64,000 nucleotides of DNA from Bdellovibrionales bacterium (GTDB lineage Bacteria > Bdellovibrionota > Bdellovibrionia > Bdellovibrionales > UBA1609): contig JAHDFM010000001.1 of NCBI GenBank assembly GCA_020628165.1, positions 93,826 to 157,825 on the forward strand, in the 5' to 3' direction. The position numbers and the translations under genes were made by a program. Within the stretch, counting starts at the first letter, position 1; each line of letters begins with the position of its first letter. This document shows positions 53,511-62,570 of this stretch, piece by piece. The notes under the pieces were generated by a model. It was not told the DNA's origin. It saw only the letters and a program-made list of their open reading frames with translations, and did not search any database.

Positions 53511-54506
53511 TTAAAAGTCGAAGGCCAAGCCGCCATTTATGAATGAGCCAGAAAAATCGTAAGAACCAGTGATATGAAAGTAATTGCGGAACTCACCTAC
53601 AAGATAAACAGAGTTAATGCCATAATCGCGGTCCAGTTCAACAACAGACCAATAATCAAGAAAGTTGATATTTAAGGCAAGGCCTAATGAAATATGACCG
53701 CCCAGCGATGCACCAAGTTTGGGGGCTCCTTCCCCTTCTTGAAACTCCATAAGGGTAAAGCCATCAAGGCCTGCATCTGCGTAGGGCACTAAGATTTGTT
53801 TATTCCAAAACTGCAGCTTATAAACAACGTTGGCACTGTTAGGGAGCATAAATAAAGAGAAATCTTCGAGAGGCTGTAAGCCATCTGGAGCATTGGGTGA
53901 GTTAAAACGTCCATTTCCTTGCGCGTAGTAGAGGCCTGTGCCCAGCTTGAATGATAAACGACCTAAAAATTGAAGCTGCCACTCCCAATCAAAAAGTAAT
54001 AATGGAGCATTTGAATCTTCATAAAGTTCATCAAAGAAAAATTGTCCATCTTCAGTTTGTAAATTGCTTGGGTTAAACATTCCAAAGCGAACTGAGACGT
54101 GTTTTGCTTGATCTGATTCATTGATTTTATAAAGGTATTCGCGATCTTTTGTGATTTTGTATAAACCTTTGGAGGCATAAGGGTGATCGATGAGTTTATT
54201 TTCTTTTGAGTAAGGAGTGATTTCACCACGGTAAACGTATGGGGTGATTTCGTCTTTTTCTAAGCTATTGGCGATGTCGTCTTCAATAGTTCCGTCTGAA
54301 AACTCATCATCTTCAATGCTGTTAGCAATGTCATCTTCTAAACCTTCATCACGCAGTGGGGGGAGATTTTGAGTTTCTTCATCAGCAAAGGGCTCAATTT
54401 CACTTTCTATCTCTGCCTCAATGTCTATGTTGTTTTGTGCCTGTATGTTCAATGGAGATGCTAAAAAGATAAATACTAGAAAGAGAAATGAAGATCTAAA
54501 CATCAT
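53511..54506 (-). CDS. Probable outer-membrane beta-barrel protein
   Basis: The 331-residue product has a signal peptide (about 1-23). An acidic linker contains two tandem copies of EDDIANS(I/L)E-x-DE (about 56-88). A C-terminal barrel-like domain with alternating hydrophobic strands ends in GGLAFDF (aromatic C-terminus typical of BAM substrates). The 54503 gene precedes it on the same strand and overlaps by four bases. Function unknown. Confidence 0.72.
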   Translation of the reverse strand: MMFRSSFLFLVFIFLASPLNIQAQNNIDIEAEIESEIEPFADEETQNLPPLRDEGLEDDIANSIEDDEFSDGTIEDDIANSLEKDEITPYVYRGEITPYSKENKLIDHPYASKGLYKITKDREYLYKINESDQAKHVSVRFGMFNPSNLQTEDGQFFFDELYEDSNAPLLLFDWEWQLQFLGRLSFKLGTGLYYAQGNGRFNSPNAPDGLQPLEDFSLFMLPNSANVVYKLQFWNKQILVPYADAGLDGFTLMEFQEGEGAPKLGASLGGHISLGLALNINFLDYWSVVELDRDYGINSVYLVGEFRNYFHITGSYDFSGSFINGGLAFDF

Positions 54507-55912
54507 GAAGCCCTCATTTTTTTTCTTTGTCTAACAAATACAAAAGTAAAGCTTGCAAGCAAAAGTATCATCAATGCGAGTGTGAAAAACACATGGGTGA
54601 GTAAGCTGAGTTTAGCAAAAACCCATACTGGTAAGAGGAGAACTCGGCTGATCAATTTTAAGCTTTTATACTCAACGATAAAATGTGAGGCCTTTGACCC
54701 CCAATTGTAGTAGCCCTTCACAAATTTTGATCCCAAAGTATTTGTCAATAGGAAGCGATTGCGAAACTCACGCAAGTCTTCGACAACAAAGTTCATACTT
54801 GATCCAAAGGTGGCTGTGGCTATAAAACAATTGAAGTCTTCAGCGAGGAGGCCGTTCACCTCCATCGTCAGGGTTGTATAAGCGCAGGCAAAAATATCAC
54901 TGATAGAAGAGCTTGTGCTATCAATGCCATTACAAACTGGAATGGCAGCAATCTGAGCGTTGGTTGGAGATAAATCAAAAATGTTTCCAGCTTTATCTTG
55001 TACGGCTAGGCGGGTAAAGACTTTAGTTTCATTGTCAAAGTTATCAATGAATGGTTCTTCGATGCTTGTGTCGTCTGGAAAAGTTCCAGTAAAAAATATT
55101 GTTTGGCTATCGGAAGACGTGTCGACATCAGCTAGAGCTGTTGTGTTATAGAAGGCAACGAGACTTGTGATCTCTCCACCAGTTGGACTGTTACCACTGT
55201 TAACTCCTGTAGCTTCACAAAACTCTAGTGCAGAGTTTGGAGCCACACGATCGGCATCTCCTTGTCCTGGAAAAAAAACTTTTTCATCACCTGGGAAGGC
55301 GCTGAAGTCTTTGATTCCAACATTGTAAGGAGCCGTTCCTGCCGTGCCATTGGAGCAGTCAGGTGAAACATCAGTAGGTAACACTGTGATGGTATAAACT
55401 TTCATAGTGATTGAGTCTGTTTGTGAACTATCACTTGAGTCCGCGACACCAAATGTGAAGTCAGCAGTGTCAATTGAGGCACAAGTGTTGTCATCGTTTG
55501 GCATTGCATCACATAGATCTGCCCAGCTAATGACAATAGTAGCTGTTCCGTTACTAGCAGTTGAGCCACTTTCAGGTGTGATGTCTGTTTCACCCTGCTT
55601 TAAAAAAGGCAATGTGTTAGATAAATTACTATCATAGGTAAAGCTGATAGTTATATTTGAGGCTGGGCTAATTTTACGTAAGTTACAAGGTTCTTCTTTG
55701 TCAGCGTTTCCTGTGCAACTGTTACATGTGTCAACGGTTCCATTAGAGGTGGAGTCGTGTGTGCAAGCTCCCGTCGTTGATCCCCAAACTTCAAGCACTC
55801 CGTCAGTGACGGCATTGTTTGAAGCTTTGACACTGAGGTCACTGCTAGTGATGGTTAATGAAAAGCTTAAAGCTGGGAAAAGTGCGTATAATAATAATGT
55901 AAAGAACCCCAT
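54503..55912 (-). CDS. Surface protein with C-terminal CFIATA membrane module
   Basis: The 469-residue product has a signal peptide (about 1-17). A Cys-rich N-terminal domain (CTHDSTSNGT, then CNSC) and an Ig-like or cadherin-like mid region follow. The C-terminal part has the NCFIATATFGS motif, an LREFRNRFLL helix and two hydrophobic segments ending in a basic tail. This module recurs at the C-termini of surface proteins. It overlaps the outer-membrane gene by four bases and is paralogous to the product of 56062. Confidence 0.72.
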   Translation of the reverse strand: MGFFTLLLYALFPALSFSLTITSSDLSVKASNNAVTDGVLEVWGSTTGACTHDSTSNGTVDTCNSCTGNADKEEPCNLRKISPASNITISFTYDSNLSNTLPFLKQGETDITPESGSTASNGTATIVISWADLCDAMPNDDNTCASIDTADFTFGVADSSDSSQTDSITMKVYTITVLPTDVSPDCSNGTAGTAPYNVGIKDFSAFPGDEKVFFPGQGDADRVAPNSALEFCEATGVNSGNSPTGGEITSLVAFYNTTALADVDTSSDSQTIFFTGTFPDDTSIEEPFIDNFDNETKVFTRLAVQDKAGNIFDLSPTNAQIAAIPVCNGIDSTSSSISDIFACAYTTLTMEVNGLLAEDFNCFIATATFGSSMNFVVEDLREFRNRFLLTNTLGSKFVKGYYNWGSKASHFIVEYKSLKLISRVLLLPVWVFAKLSLLTHVFFTLALMILLLASFTFVFVRQRKKMRAS

Positions 55913-56014
55913 AATTTTATGGCAACACAGTCAAAAAAAACTGTCAAATATAGGGGGCTTAGGGGTTTTACCAACTACAAGCAGTAAGGACTACAACAGG
56001 GATGTAAAAATAAT

Positions 56015-56047
56015 CTAGACCATCGTCATTCAGAGACAATGGTCTAG
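56015..56047 (-). terminator. Terminator-like hairpin downstream of the 349-residue gene
   Basis: CTAGACCAT and ATGGTCTAG arms (56015-56023/56039-56047) with inner GTC/GAC pairs; on the minus strand it is followed by ATTATTTTTA. Confidence 0.6.
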
Positions 56048-56061
56048 TGAAACAAAAGGTC

Positions 56062-57111
56062 TTATCTTCTTGGAGTGGCTGAGTATTTACAATTTAATAT
56101 ATCTGTATCTGTTGAGGTGGAGTCAATGCCGTTGCAAACAGAGTCAGCTGCAATTTCCGCCATAGTGGGTGAAAGATCTAAAATATTTCCAGCCTGATCT
56201 TGCACGGCCATTTTTACAAAAATAGGGTAACCGTTAAATAAGTTATCCATAGAGTTTTTTGTTAATAAAGTTTCGTGCGGAAAATGACCAATGAGTGGAA
56301 TAGTTAAAGATAATGAAGAAGTATCTACGCTAGCAAGGTCAGTGAAGTTGTAAAAAAGAATTAAGTTTTTGATGTTTCCGCCAGCGGGAGCATTGCCATT
56401 GTAAATACCAGTGTCGTCACAAAATGTTAAAACCTCTTTGGCAATGTCTTTATGCTTAGCTCCTGGAATATATATTTTTTCATCACTTGGTAAAATACTG
56501 AAGTCTCTAACTCCAAGGTTGTAAGGAGCTGATCCACTGGCAGAGTTACTACAATCTGGTGAAATATCTGATGGCAAAACAGTGACAGTGTAAACGCGCA
56601 TCTGCATAGTTTCTTGTATGTCGGTATCAAACGTATCGGCGACACCAAAAGTAAACATCCCTCGATCAATGGAGCTGCAAGTATTGTCGTTATAGGAGAG
56701 TGCTGAACAAACATCAGCCCAATTGAAAACTAAAGTTGCAACTTGACCATTTACAGTCGATCCAGATTCAATTGTTAATACTTGGTCGCCATATCTTAAA
56801 AAGGGATAACTTGTTTGAATATTTTTTGAGAAAGTAAAATTAATTGTTACATTAGAAGATGGACTTATCTTTTTGTTGTGGCACGGTTCTTCTTTATTCA
56901 AGTTTTCAGCACAACTGTTACAAACATCAGCTGTTCCATTAGAAGTAGTATTATGTGTGCATGTGCCTGTGGTAGAGCCCCAAATCTCTAAGTTATCATC
57001 GTTGATATTGTAGTTAGAGGTTTTACTGTTCATGTCATGGCTTATGATGGTGATCTTCCCATGACTTAATGGAATAAAAAATAAAAGAGATAAAATTAAA
57101 AAAAATTTCAT
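56062..57111 (-). CDS. Paralogue of the CFIATA surface protein, lacking the C-terminal module
   Basis: The 349-residue product has a signal peptide (about 1-18). Residues aligned to the neighbouring 469-residue protein match throughout the first 340 (for example EIWGSTTGTCTH and SVCNGIDSTS). It stops shortly after the CNGIDSTS region, before the CFIATA module. A terminator-like hairpin follows 15 bases after the stop, suggesting a natural end rather than a sequencing artefact. Loss of the membrane module predicts a soluble exported form. Confidence 0.7.
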   Translation of the reverse strand: MKFFLILSLLFFIPLSHGKITIISHDMNSKTSNYNINDDNLEIWGSTTGTCTHNTTSNGTADVCNSCAENLNKEEPCHNKKISPSSNVTINFTFSKNIQTSYPFLRYGDQVLTIESGSTVNGQVATLVFNWADVCSALSYNDNTCSSIDRGMFTFGVADTFDTDIQETMQMRVYTVTVLPSDISPDCSNSASGSAPYNLGVRDFSILPSDEKIYIPGAKHKDIAKEVLTFCDDTGIYNGNAPAGGNIKNLILFYNFTDLASVDTSSLSLTIPLIGHFPHETLLTKNSMDNLFNGYPIFVKMAVQDQAGNILDLSPTMAEIAADSVCNGIDSTSTDTDILNCKYSATPRR

Positions 57112-57205
57112 TACGACCTGTCCTTGGTTGAAAGTTGTTTATTTAAACATCTTCACAAAGATCAATAGCACAAGTCAATTATCGTATTGTCAAAATAAAT
57201 AAAGC

Positions 57206-58207
57206 TTAAACTTTGTCGTAGGCAATTAATTTTTGGGCAATTTGAAAGCCATTAAGAGCGGCGCCTTTTAACAAGTTATCGCCTACGACCCATAGAATCC
57301 AAGTGTTTTCATTGGCAATGTCTTTATGAATTCGGCTCACCGAAACATCGTGCTGACCGCCGCACTCCAGGGGAGTGTCGTAAGCTCTTGGGTCTTCAAA
57401 AGTTTTTAAACCCTCTTGAGATTTAAAGGCTGCAATGAGATCACTTCTTTCAGGACTATCCTTCAAAGTCACCCAAGCAACTTCTGCGTGAGAGTTGAAA
57501 CTGGGTATTCTAACTGTAAAAGCGCTGGCCAATAAGTTAGGCAAAGATAATATTTTTTTACTTTCGTTCATGATTTTCATTTCTTCACTGGTAAAATGAT
57601 CATCATTGAAACCACCAATGTGTGGGATGCAGTTATAAGCAATGGGCTTAGTGAAAGCCTCAGGTGTGTCACCATTATTGCTTGCCGTTTGCTTTTTAAG
57701 TTCCTCGATGCCATTGGTTCCAGCACCACTCACTGCCTGGTAAGAGGCCACAGTGATTTTTTCAACGCCAAATGGTTTTAAAGCATTCAGTGGTAGCATT
57801 AGCTGAATGGTTGAACAGTTTGGATTGGCGATCACTTGTGGATGAGACATACCCTTGATCAATTCACCGTTCACTTCAGGGACGATGAGTTGATGTTCAG
57901 GACTCATGCGGAACGCAGCAGAGTTATCAATGGCGTAAGCTCCACTTTTTACAGCTTGTGGAGCCCACTCCTTACTGATGTCATCACCACTGCTAAAAAA
58001 AACAAAGTCGAGGCCTTCAAAACAACCTTCTTTGAGAACTTGAATTTCACTATTGTAAAAAGGAACCTTTTTGCCGGCACTGCGCTCACTGGCAAAGGGT
58101 CTGAGTTCGTTAATTTGAATGTCTGAGTTATTTAGTAAGTTTAAAAACGTTTCTCCAACCACGCCTGTGGCTCCAACAAGTCCTACGTTATATTTTTTTT
58201 CACTCAT
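57206..58207 (-). CDS. asd: Aspartate-semialdehyde dehydrogenase
   Basis: 333 residues from ATG 58207, with CAGGAG upstream; the frame opens at 58231. It has the NADP-binding GLVGATGVVGE, the FFSSGDDIS segment, active-site Cys in NPNCSTIQ, and later RIPSFNSHAEVAW and CGGQHDVSVSRI. It reduces aspartyl-phosphate for lysine/DAP, threonine and methionine synthesis. It overlaps pssA by eight bases. Confidence 0.96.
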   Translation of the reverse strand: MSEKKYNVGLVGATGVVGETFLNLLNNSDIQINELRPFASERSAGKKVPFYNSEIQVLKEGCFEGLDFVFFSSGDDISKEWAPQAVKSGAYAIDNSAAFRMSPEHQLIVPEVNGELIKGMSHPQVIANPNCSTIQLMLPLNALKPFGVEKITVASYQAVSGAGTNGIEELKKQTASNNGDTPEAFTKPIAYNCIPHIGGFNDDHFTSEEMKIMNESKKILSLPNLLASAFTVRIPSFNSHAEVAWVTLKDSPERSDLIAAFKSQEGLKTFEDPRAYDTPLECGGQHDVSVSRIHKDIANENTWILWVVGDNLLKGAALNGFQIAQKLIAYDKV

Positions 58208-59000
58208 CGATAAACTCCTGTTCAATTTCATTTCTTTCAGAGCTTGATTTTTTTCCTAATTTAAAAACTCCAAATACACCACCCAACAAAGCATAAATAG
58301 AAAATAAAGCAAACAAAGTCACTTCAGGGCGAATTGCCACCATTGCAAAAATAAATACTGCGATCACTAAGTAATGAAACGGCAAACGGTGTTTAAAATC
58401 GAGATCTTTAAAACTTCTGTAGTTAAAGTTGCTCACCATGACAATGCCTAGCAGTAGAGTCATTACTAAAAGTGGAAAAGATTTGAGGGACTCCAATTCT
58501 AAATCTGTGAATGCTAGTACGGAGCTTGCTACAATTCCAGCGGCCATCGGGCTTGGTAAGCCTTCAAAGTAGGCTGGATCAGATACTTTTTTTTGCACAT
58601 TGAAACGCGCCAATCGCAAAGCCCCACAAGCAACATAGAAAAAACTCACTAACCAACCAACTCGACCAAAAGGTTGCAAGGCCCATAAGTAAAGAAGCAC
58701 TCCCGGTGCCATACAAAAACTCACTAAGTCAGAAAGGGAGTCATACTGCACACCGAACTCACTAGTTGAATTGGTTAAGCGAGCCACTCGTCCATCGAGC
58801 AAATCAAAAACAGCAGATGCAACAATGGCATAGCAAGCGAAGATAAACTCACCTTTTATGGCGTGAATGATGGCAAAAAAACCAAAAAACATATTTGCTG
58901 TAGTTAACAAGTTGGGAAGCACGTAAATATTTATATTAATTTTGTTAGAAATCTTTTTGGTGGAAGATTTAATTTTGTAAATGGATTTATTAGTGTTCAT
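58200..59000 (-). CDS. pssA: CDP-diacylglycerol-serine O-phosphatidyltransferase
   Basis: 266 residues from ATG 59000, preceded by TTGGAG and overlapping the upstream stop as ATGA. The CDP-alcohol phosphotransferase motif is exact: DGRVAR, eight residues, G, three, D, three, D. About seven membrane helices follow. The subgroup resembles the membrane-bound type II PssA. It makes phosphatidylserine, precursor of phosphatidylethanolamine. Confidence 0.94.
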   Translation of the reverse strand: MNTNKSIYKIKSSTKKISNKININIYVLPNLLTTANMFFGFFAIIHAIKGEFIFACYAIVASAVFDLLDGRVARLTNSTSEFGVQYDSLSDLVSFCMAPGVLLYLWALQPFGRVGWLVSFFYVACGALRLARFNVQKKVSDPAYFEGLPSPMAAGIVASSVLAFTDLELESLKSFPLLVMTLLLGIVMVSNFNYRSFKDLDFKHRLPFHYLVIAVFIFAMVAIRPEVTLFALFSIYALLGGVFGVFKLGKKSSSERNEIEQEFIDE

Positions 59001-59641
59001 ACAAAGGCTCCAAAGACATAGAAAAGAAACCACAAAGAAACTGCACTCATGACAGGAAGAGTGAAATTGTCGTCGAGCTTTCCTATGGGAATGAGCTCAG
59101 AGAGGGCTCCGATAAGTGCTGAAATCACAGCTACAAGAAAAATACGCTCTGTCATAATGTTGTATTTAAAGTAAAAAAAGTAAGAGATGAGAAAGCAGCA
59201 AAAAAAAGCAGCTAAGCTTCCTTGTAATGATTTGTTATTTATCAATTTGTCTTTGCCTTTATAAAAACCAACCAAGCTTGCTACTGGGTCGGCGATGGCC
59301 AAAAATAGTAATGACAAAGTAACGATTTTTGCTGGAAAAAATAAAATGATGATAAAGGCAGCTGAGAGCAAATAGGTGGTTCCAGCGATGGAGTTTCTCT
59401 CACTCTCTCGCATGAAGGGTTTCATAACCCCTGTAGCAAATTTATTGACTTTTGGGTTGTTGAGCCTAAAGACATCCACACAAATAAACAGTGACGCAAA
59501 AAAAGTGATGGCGATGATGGATTGAGTTCGAGTGAGAAGATTGAAAAGTACGATAATGAGCATGACACCTAGAAAGTGCCAAAGTTTTCGAGCTATATGT
59601 AAGTCTGCTTTCGTTTTGAAATTGTTCATTAGATCACTCAT
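58997..59641 (-). CDS. CTP-dependent polyprenol/diacylglycerol kinase-like membrane protein
   Basis: The 214-residue product has about six membrane helices and the family motifs HIARKLWHFLG, ADPVASLVGFYKGK, KSLQGSLAAF and the late GKLDDNFTLPVMSA, as in SEC59/COG0170 (phosphatidate cytidylyltransferase-like) proteins. The product likely phosphorylates a lipid alcohol with CTP. Coupling to pssA supports a phospholipid role. Exact substrate unknown. Confidence 0.82.
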   Translation of the reverse strand: MSDLMNNFKTKADLHIARKLWHFLGVMLIIVLFNLLTRTQSIIAITFFASLFICVDVFRLNNPKVNKFATGVMKPFMRESERNSIAGTTYLLSAAFIIILFFPAKIVTLSLLFLAIADPVASLVGFYKGKDKLINNKSLQGSLAAFFCCFLISYFFYFKYNIMTERIFLVAVISALIGALSELIPIGKLDDNFTLPVMSAVSLWFLFYVFGAFV

Positions 59642-59830
59642 ATTAAGCGCTTATTTGTATATGAGACTGACGAGATATTCAAAGGTATTTTACTGATATA
59701 GCACATATTTGAGTTGAAACTGTGAAATCTCTATAAGCCTTTTTATAGATTCATGATGTGAATATTTTATAAGTCATATTAATGGTTTATATAACCCAAG
59801 GCTTACGTCTTAAAAATGACTTCTATGTCT

Positions 59831-59857
59831 CAAAACAGAACAGTTTTTCGCCGATAA
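59831..59857 (+). promoter_or_regulatory. Sigma28-type promoter of an exported-protein gene
   Basis: CAAA, 15 bases, then a full-consensus GCCGATAA. The -10 ends nine bases before ATG 59867, so the transcript would start at or very near the start codon. Confidence 0.55.
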
Positions 59858-59866
59858 TATATTGAA

Positions 59867-60697
59867 ATGCGATTAGTGTTTAACTTCTGCCTTTTTTTGC
59901 TTTCTTTAATGATTAGTTGTTATGTCTTTGCAGAGTCTGGTCATCCTGGTTACATCAGCGATGTTAAAAAAGAAAAACATTTGAAGGTGGTTGAGTTTGT
60001 TTTGCCTCCAAAGGTTGAAGACACATCTGTTAATTTAAACAAACTCATTTTTACAGAAGATTTTTCTAAAGATATGATCAATCGTTATCATCGACGTTTT
60101 GGTTATACCGAAGTGCAAATCAATTTTACCACTCCTAATCGTTTTGAAGAGTTTACGAGTTTTGATGGAACACGAGTGACCATTGAAGAGGACGTTCGCA
60201 GAAAGCGAAAGTTTGCAGAGTATATGTTAAGAAAATTAACAGAGTATCATGTCGATCATTACTTAAAGAGTAATAAGAAAACTAAAAAACTATATGACAT
60301 TAAAGAAACAATCAGCAACACCCAGGTTGGATTAGTTGGTGGTTTTAAATTGCGCGCAAAGTATTCCTTTTCAGGGAAGACAATTAAATTGAAATTAAAA
60401 AACCCCTATGGCATTTGGAACGAGTTGATCATAGATTTGGACCCAGTTGAGACTGTGAGTGATGACGAAACTGAAGTTCAAGAACCAGACAGTGTTAACT
60501 ACATTGCCGGTTTGGGCTTTCCAATTTTCTGGGGTGTGGATATGAAAAATTATTATAACTTAAACAAAGAAGACATTACGACGGTTTTTGTTAAGCCATT
60601 CACCAACACGTTTAGTATGTCCCTAACAAACATTTACTCTTTTGATAAATTCAATGAGGAAAATCAAATTATTTTGGGTGTGGATTGGCGTTATTGA
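59867..60697 (+). CDS. Exported protein of unknown function under a sigma28-like promoter
   Basis: The 276-residue product has a signal peptide (about 1-22). The mature part is basic in its middle (YMLRKLTEYHVDHYLKSNKK, about 122-141) and beta-rich in its last 100 residues, where GLGFPIFWGVD and VDWRY hint at outer-membrane strands. No ribosome binding site precedes the ATG. Its promoter suggests co-expression with flagellin, though no flagellar motif is visible. No family recognised. Confidence 0.65.
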   Translation: MRLVFNFCLFLLSLMISCYVFAESGHPGYISDVKKEKHLKVVEFVLPPKVEDTSVNLNKLIFTEDFSKDMINRYHRRFGYTEVQINFTTPNRFEEFTSFDGTRVTIEEDVRRKRKFAEYMLRKLTEYHVDHYLKSNKKTKKLYDIKETISNTQVGLVGGFKLRAKYSFSGKTIKLKLKNPYGIWNELIIDLDPVETVSDDETEVQEPDSVNYIAGLGFPIFWGVDMKNYYNLNKEDITTVFVKPFTNTFSMSLTNIYSFDKFNEENQIILGVDWRY

Positions 60698-60733
60698 TTT
60701 CTAATGGTGATACCCAGTTTCAATATGTGGAAA

Positions 60734-61366
60734 TCACCAAAACTTCCACCAAGGTTTCTTTTTCTTAGCTTTGAAGACTGTGTCTAAAAGACTTTGGGCA
60801 TATCCCGAAGGGTTAAAGTCGCCTTCTTCCATTTTCTCTAGGCGGCGAAAGTCAGATAACTTTTTAGGAATTTTAATCTTGGCTTCGGCGATGTGTTTGT
60901 ACACTTTGACGGCTGCTTCTGATTTTTTTTCTACTTGGGGCTTTAATTCTGCAATGATGTTTTCCACCACGTAAAAGTAAGCAGACTTAACTTTAATAGG
61001 AGCCTCGTCATCGGCGATCACTCGTGCCGACTCTTTCACTAAAGAAGACAAAGTCGGGTGAAAGGCGTTGTATGAGTTCAAATGCTTTTCTACATCCGGC
61101 AACAACTTAACAGTCATATAGTCGCGGTTAGGTCGAGCTAAAACGAGCAGAGCCGCTTTCTTTAACTCGTAAATGACGTCGCCTTCTCTTTCTTTTTCGA
61201 CGCCTTCTTCTTGGCTCTTTATAGCGATATCTTCAGAAAGATTGATGTGCTTTCTTACCATCGATGACATTTGATCGAGGTTGAGAGTCATCAGCAAATT
61301 GGTATCAATAGTGTTTGCAAAACATACGAATGGGATCAGTACAAAAATAAGTGTGAGTGTTTTCAT
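60734..61366 (-). CDS. Exported helical protein of unknown function
   Basis: The 210-residue product has a signal peptide (about 1-17). The mature part is helical and Lys/Glu-rich, with segments such as SSMVRKHINLSEDIA and YFYVVENIIAEL. It ends with a basic, Trp-containing KKKPWWKFW tail, which could bind membrane. It is convergent with the gene at 59867. No family recognised. Confidence 0.65.
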   Translation of the reverse strand: MKTLTLIFVLIPFVCFANTIDTNLLMTLNLDQMSSMVRKHINLSEDIAIKSQEEGVEKEREGDVIYELKKAALLVLARPNRDYMTVKLLPDVEKHLNSYNAFHPTLSSLVKESARVIADDEAPIKVKSAYFYVVENIIAELKPQVEKKSEAAVKVYKHIAEAKIKIPKKLSDFRRLEKMEEGDFNPSGYAQSLLDTVFKAKKKKPWWKFW

Positions 61367-61600
61367 GTAGGTAATTGTAATATTTTAGTTTTTGTCTCTC
61401 AACTAATAGGCGTATGAGACATCAGCAGCTGTACCAAGGGCCAGGTTCAATAACTCACCAGGTCAACTGTGCTTGCGTGTATAGATCATATAATTATTGC
61501 TTGAACAGTGACAATTTCTTTACAAGTAGATGACATTGTAAAATAAATGCTGTGAAATAATGAAACCGTATTTATAGTCTAATTTCAAAAGAGGTTAATA

Positions 61601-62356
61601 ATGAAGTTAAAAATTGTCTTACTAGCATTGTTACTTGGAGTGACAACGTCTTGTTCAAAAATGGTTGAGGATGCGATCAAAAATAACCCTGAAATCGTAT
61701 TTAAGGCTATTGAATCTAAGCCAAAAGAGTTTTTTGAAACCATTCAAAAAGCACAGATGGAAGCTCAAAAAGTAGCTCAAGAGCAAGCTTCAAAAGAGAT
61801 GGAAAAACAACTTGAAGGTGAGTTTAAAAACCCTAAAAAGCCTGTTATCGAACCGGACCGTGCTGTTTTTGGTAATAAGAATGCACCCATCACAATAGTT
61901 GAGTACTCTGACTTTCAGTGCCCTTACTGTGCGAGAGCCGCCAATACAATGAATGAAGTTTTTGCTAAATATGGCGATAAAGTTAACTTAGTTTATAAGC
62001 ACTTGCCATTCAAAAGATTTGCTGAGCCTGCAGCGAGATATTATGAAGCCATTGCAATGCAAGATGCTGGCAAAGCTAAAAAGTTTCACGATATTCTTTA
62101 TGCAAATCAACCTAAAATCAATGGTGGTGAAGACTACTTAAAGTCTGTTGCTAAAGAGGTCGGTGCTAATTTGGCTAAGGTTGAAAAAGACAAAAACTCT
62201 GACACTGTAACAAAAAGAATTAACGCAGACCGTGCTGAGGCTGAGAAGTTTCAGATATCAGGAACACCTGGTTTTATCGTTAACGGTGTGACAGTAAAGG
62301 GTGCTTATCCTTTAGATCATTTTGTAAAAATCATTGATCGCCATCTTAAAAAGTAA
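61601..62356 (+). CDS. DsbA-like thioredoxin-fold lipoprotein
   Basis: The 251-residue product has a lipoprotein signal ending in TTSC, a coiled Lys/Gln/Glu segment (about 40-80) and a DsbA/DsbG-like domain from about residue 88. The CxxC active site is CPYC (in YSDFQCPYCARA); the cis-Pro loop is SGTPGFIVNG. Oxidation or isomerisation of periplasmic disulfides is expected; dsbD is in this window at 40361. AGAGGT precedes the ATG. Confidence 0.88.
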   Translation: MKLKIVLLALLLGVTTSCSKMVEDAIKNNPEIVFKAIESKPKEFFETIQKAQMEAQKVAQEQASKEMEKQLEGEFKNPKKPVIEPDRAVFGNKNAPITIVEYSDFQCPYCARAANTMNEVFAKYGDKVNLVYKHLPFKRFAEPAARYYEAIAMQDAGKAKKFHDILYANQPKINGGEDYLKSVAKEVGANLAKVEKDKNSDTVTKRINADRAEAEKFQISGTPGFIVNGVTVKGAYPLDHFVKIIDRHLKK

Positions 62357-62377
62357 TTTTTATATAAAAGAAAAATC

Positions 62378-62411
62378 AAAAAAAGCTCCTATCACGGGAG
62401 CTTTTTTTTTG
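62378..62411 (+). terminator. Rho-independent terminator of the DsbA-like gene
   Basis: AAAAGCTCC and GGAGCTTTT with a seven-base loop, followed by a T-run. Confidence 0.9.
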
Positions 62412-62430
62412 CTCTTATCGAACAAAGTGC

Positions 62431-62556
62431 AATCATCCAGAGGGAAGCAAAGGACCTCAAGAAACAATAACTAACTCAACGAACAGTAAGTAACATTAAA
62501 TTAAAAAATATCATTCACTATTTTGTGCCAACATCCTTCGCATCGCACAGGATGAT
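62431..62556. repeat. Dispersed repeat, decayed inverted pair
   Basis: Left arm ATCATCCAGAGGGAAGCAAA then GGACC (62432-62456) and right arm CATCCTTCGCATCGCACAGG then ATGAT (62532-62556) face each other across about 75 bases, like the element at 21-98 but more diverged. Confidence 0.55.
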
Positions 62557-62570
62557 ATTTTTTTAATGAG

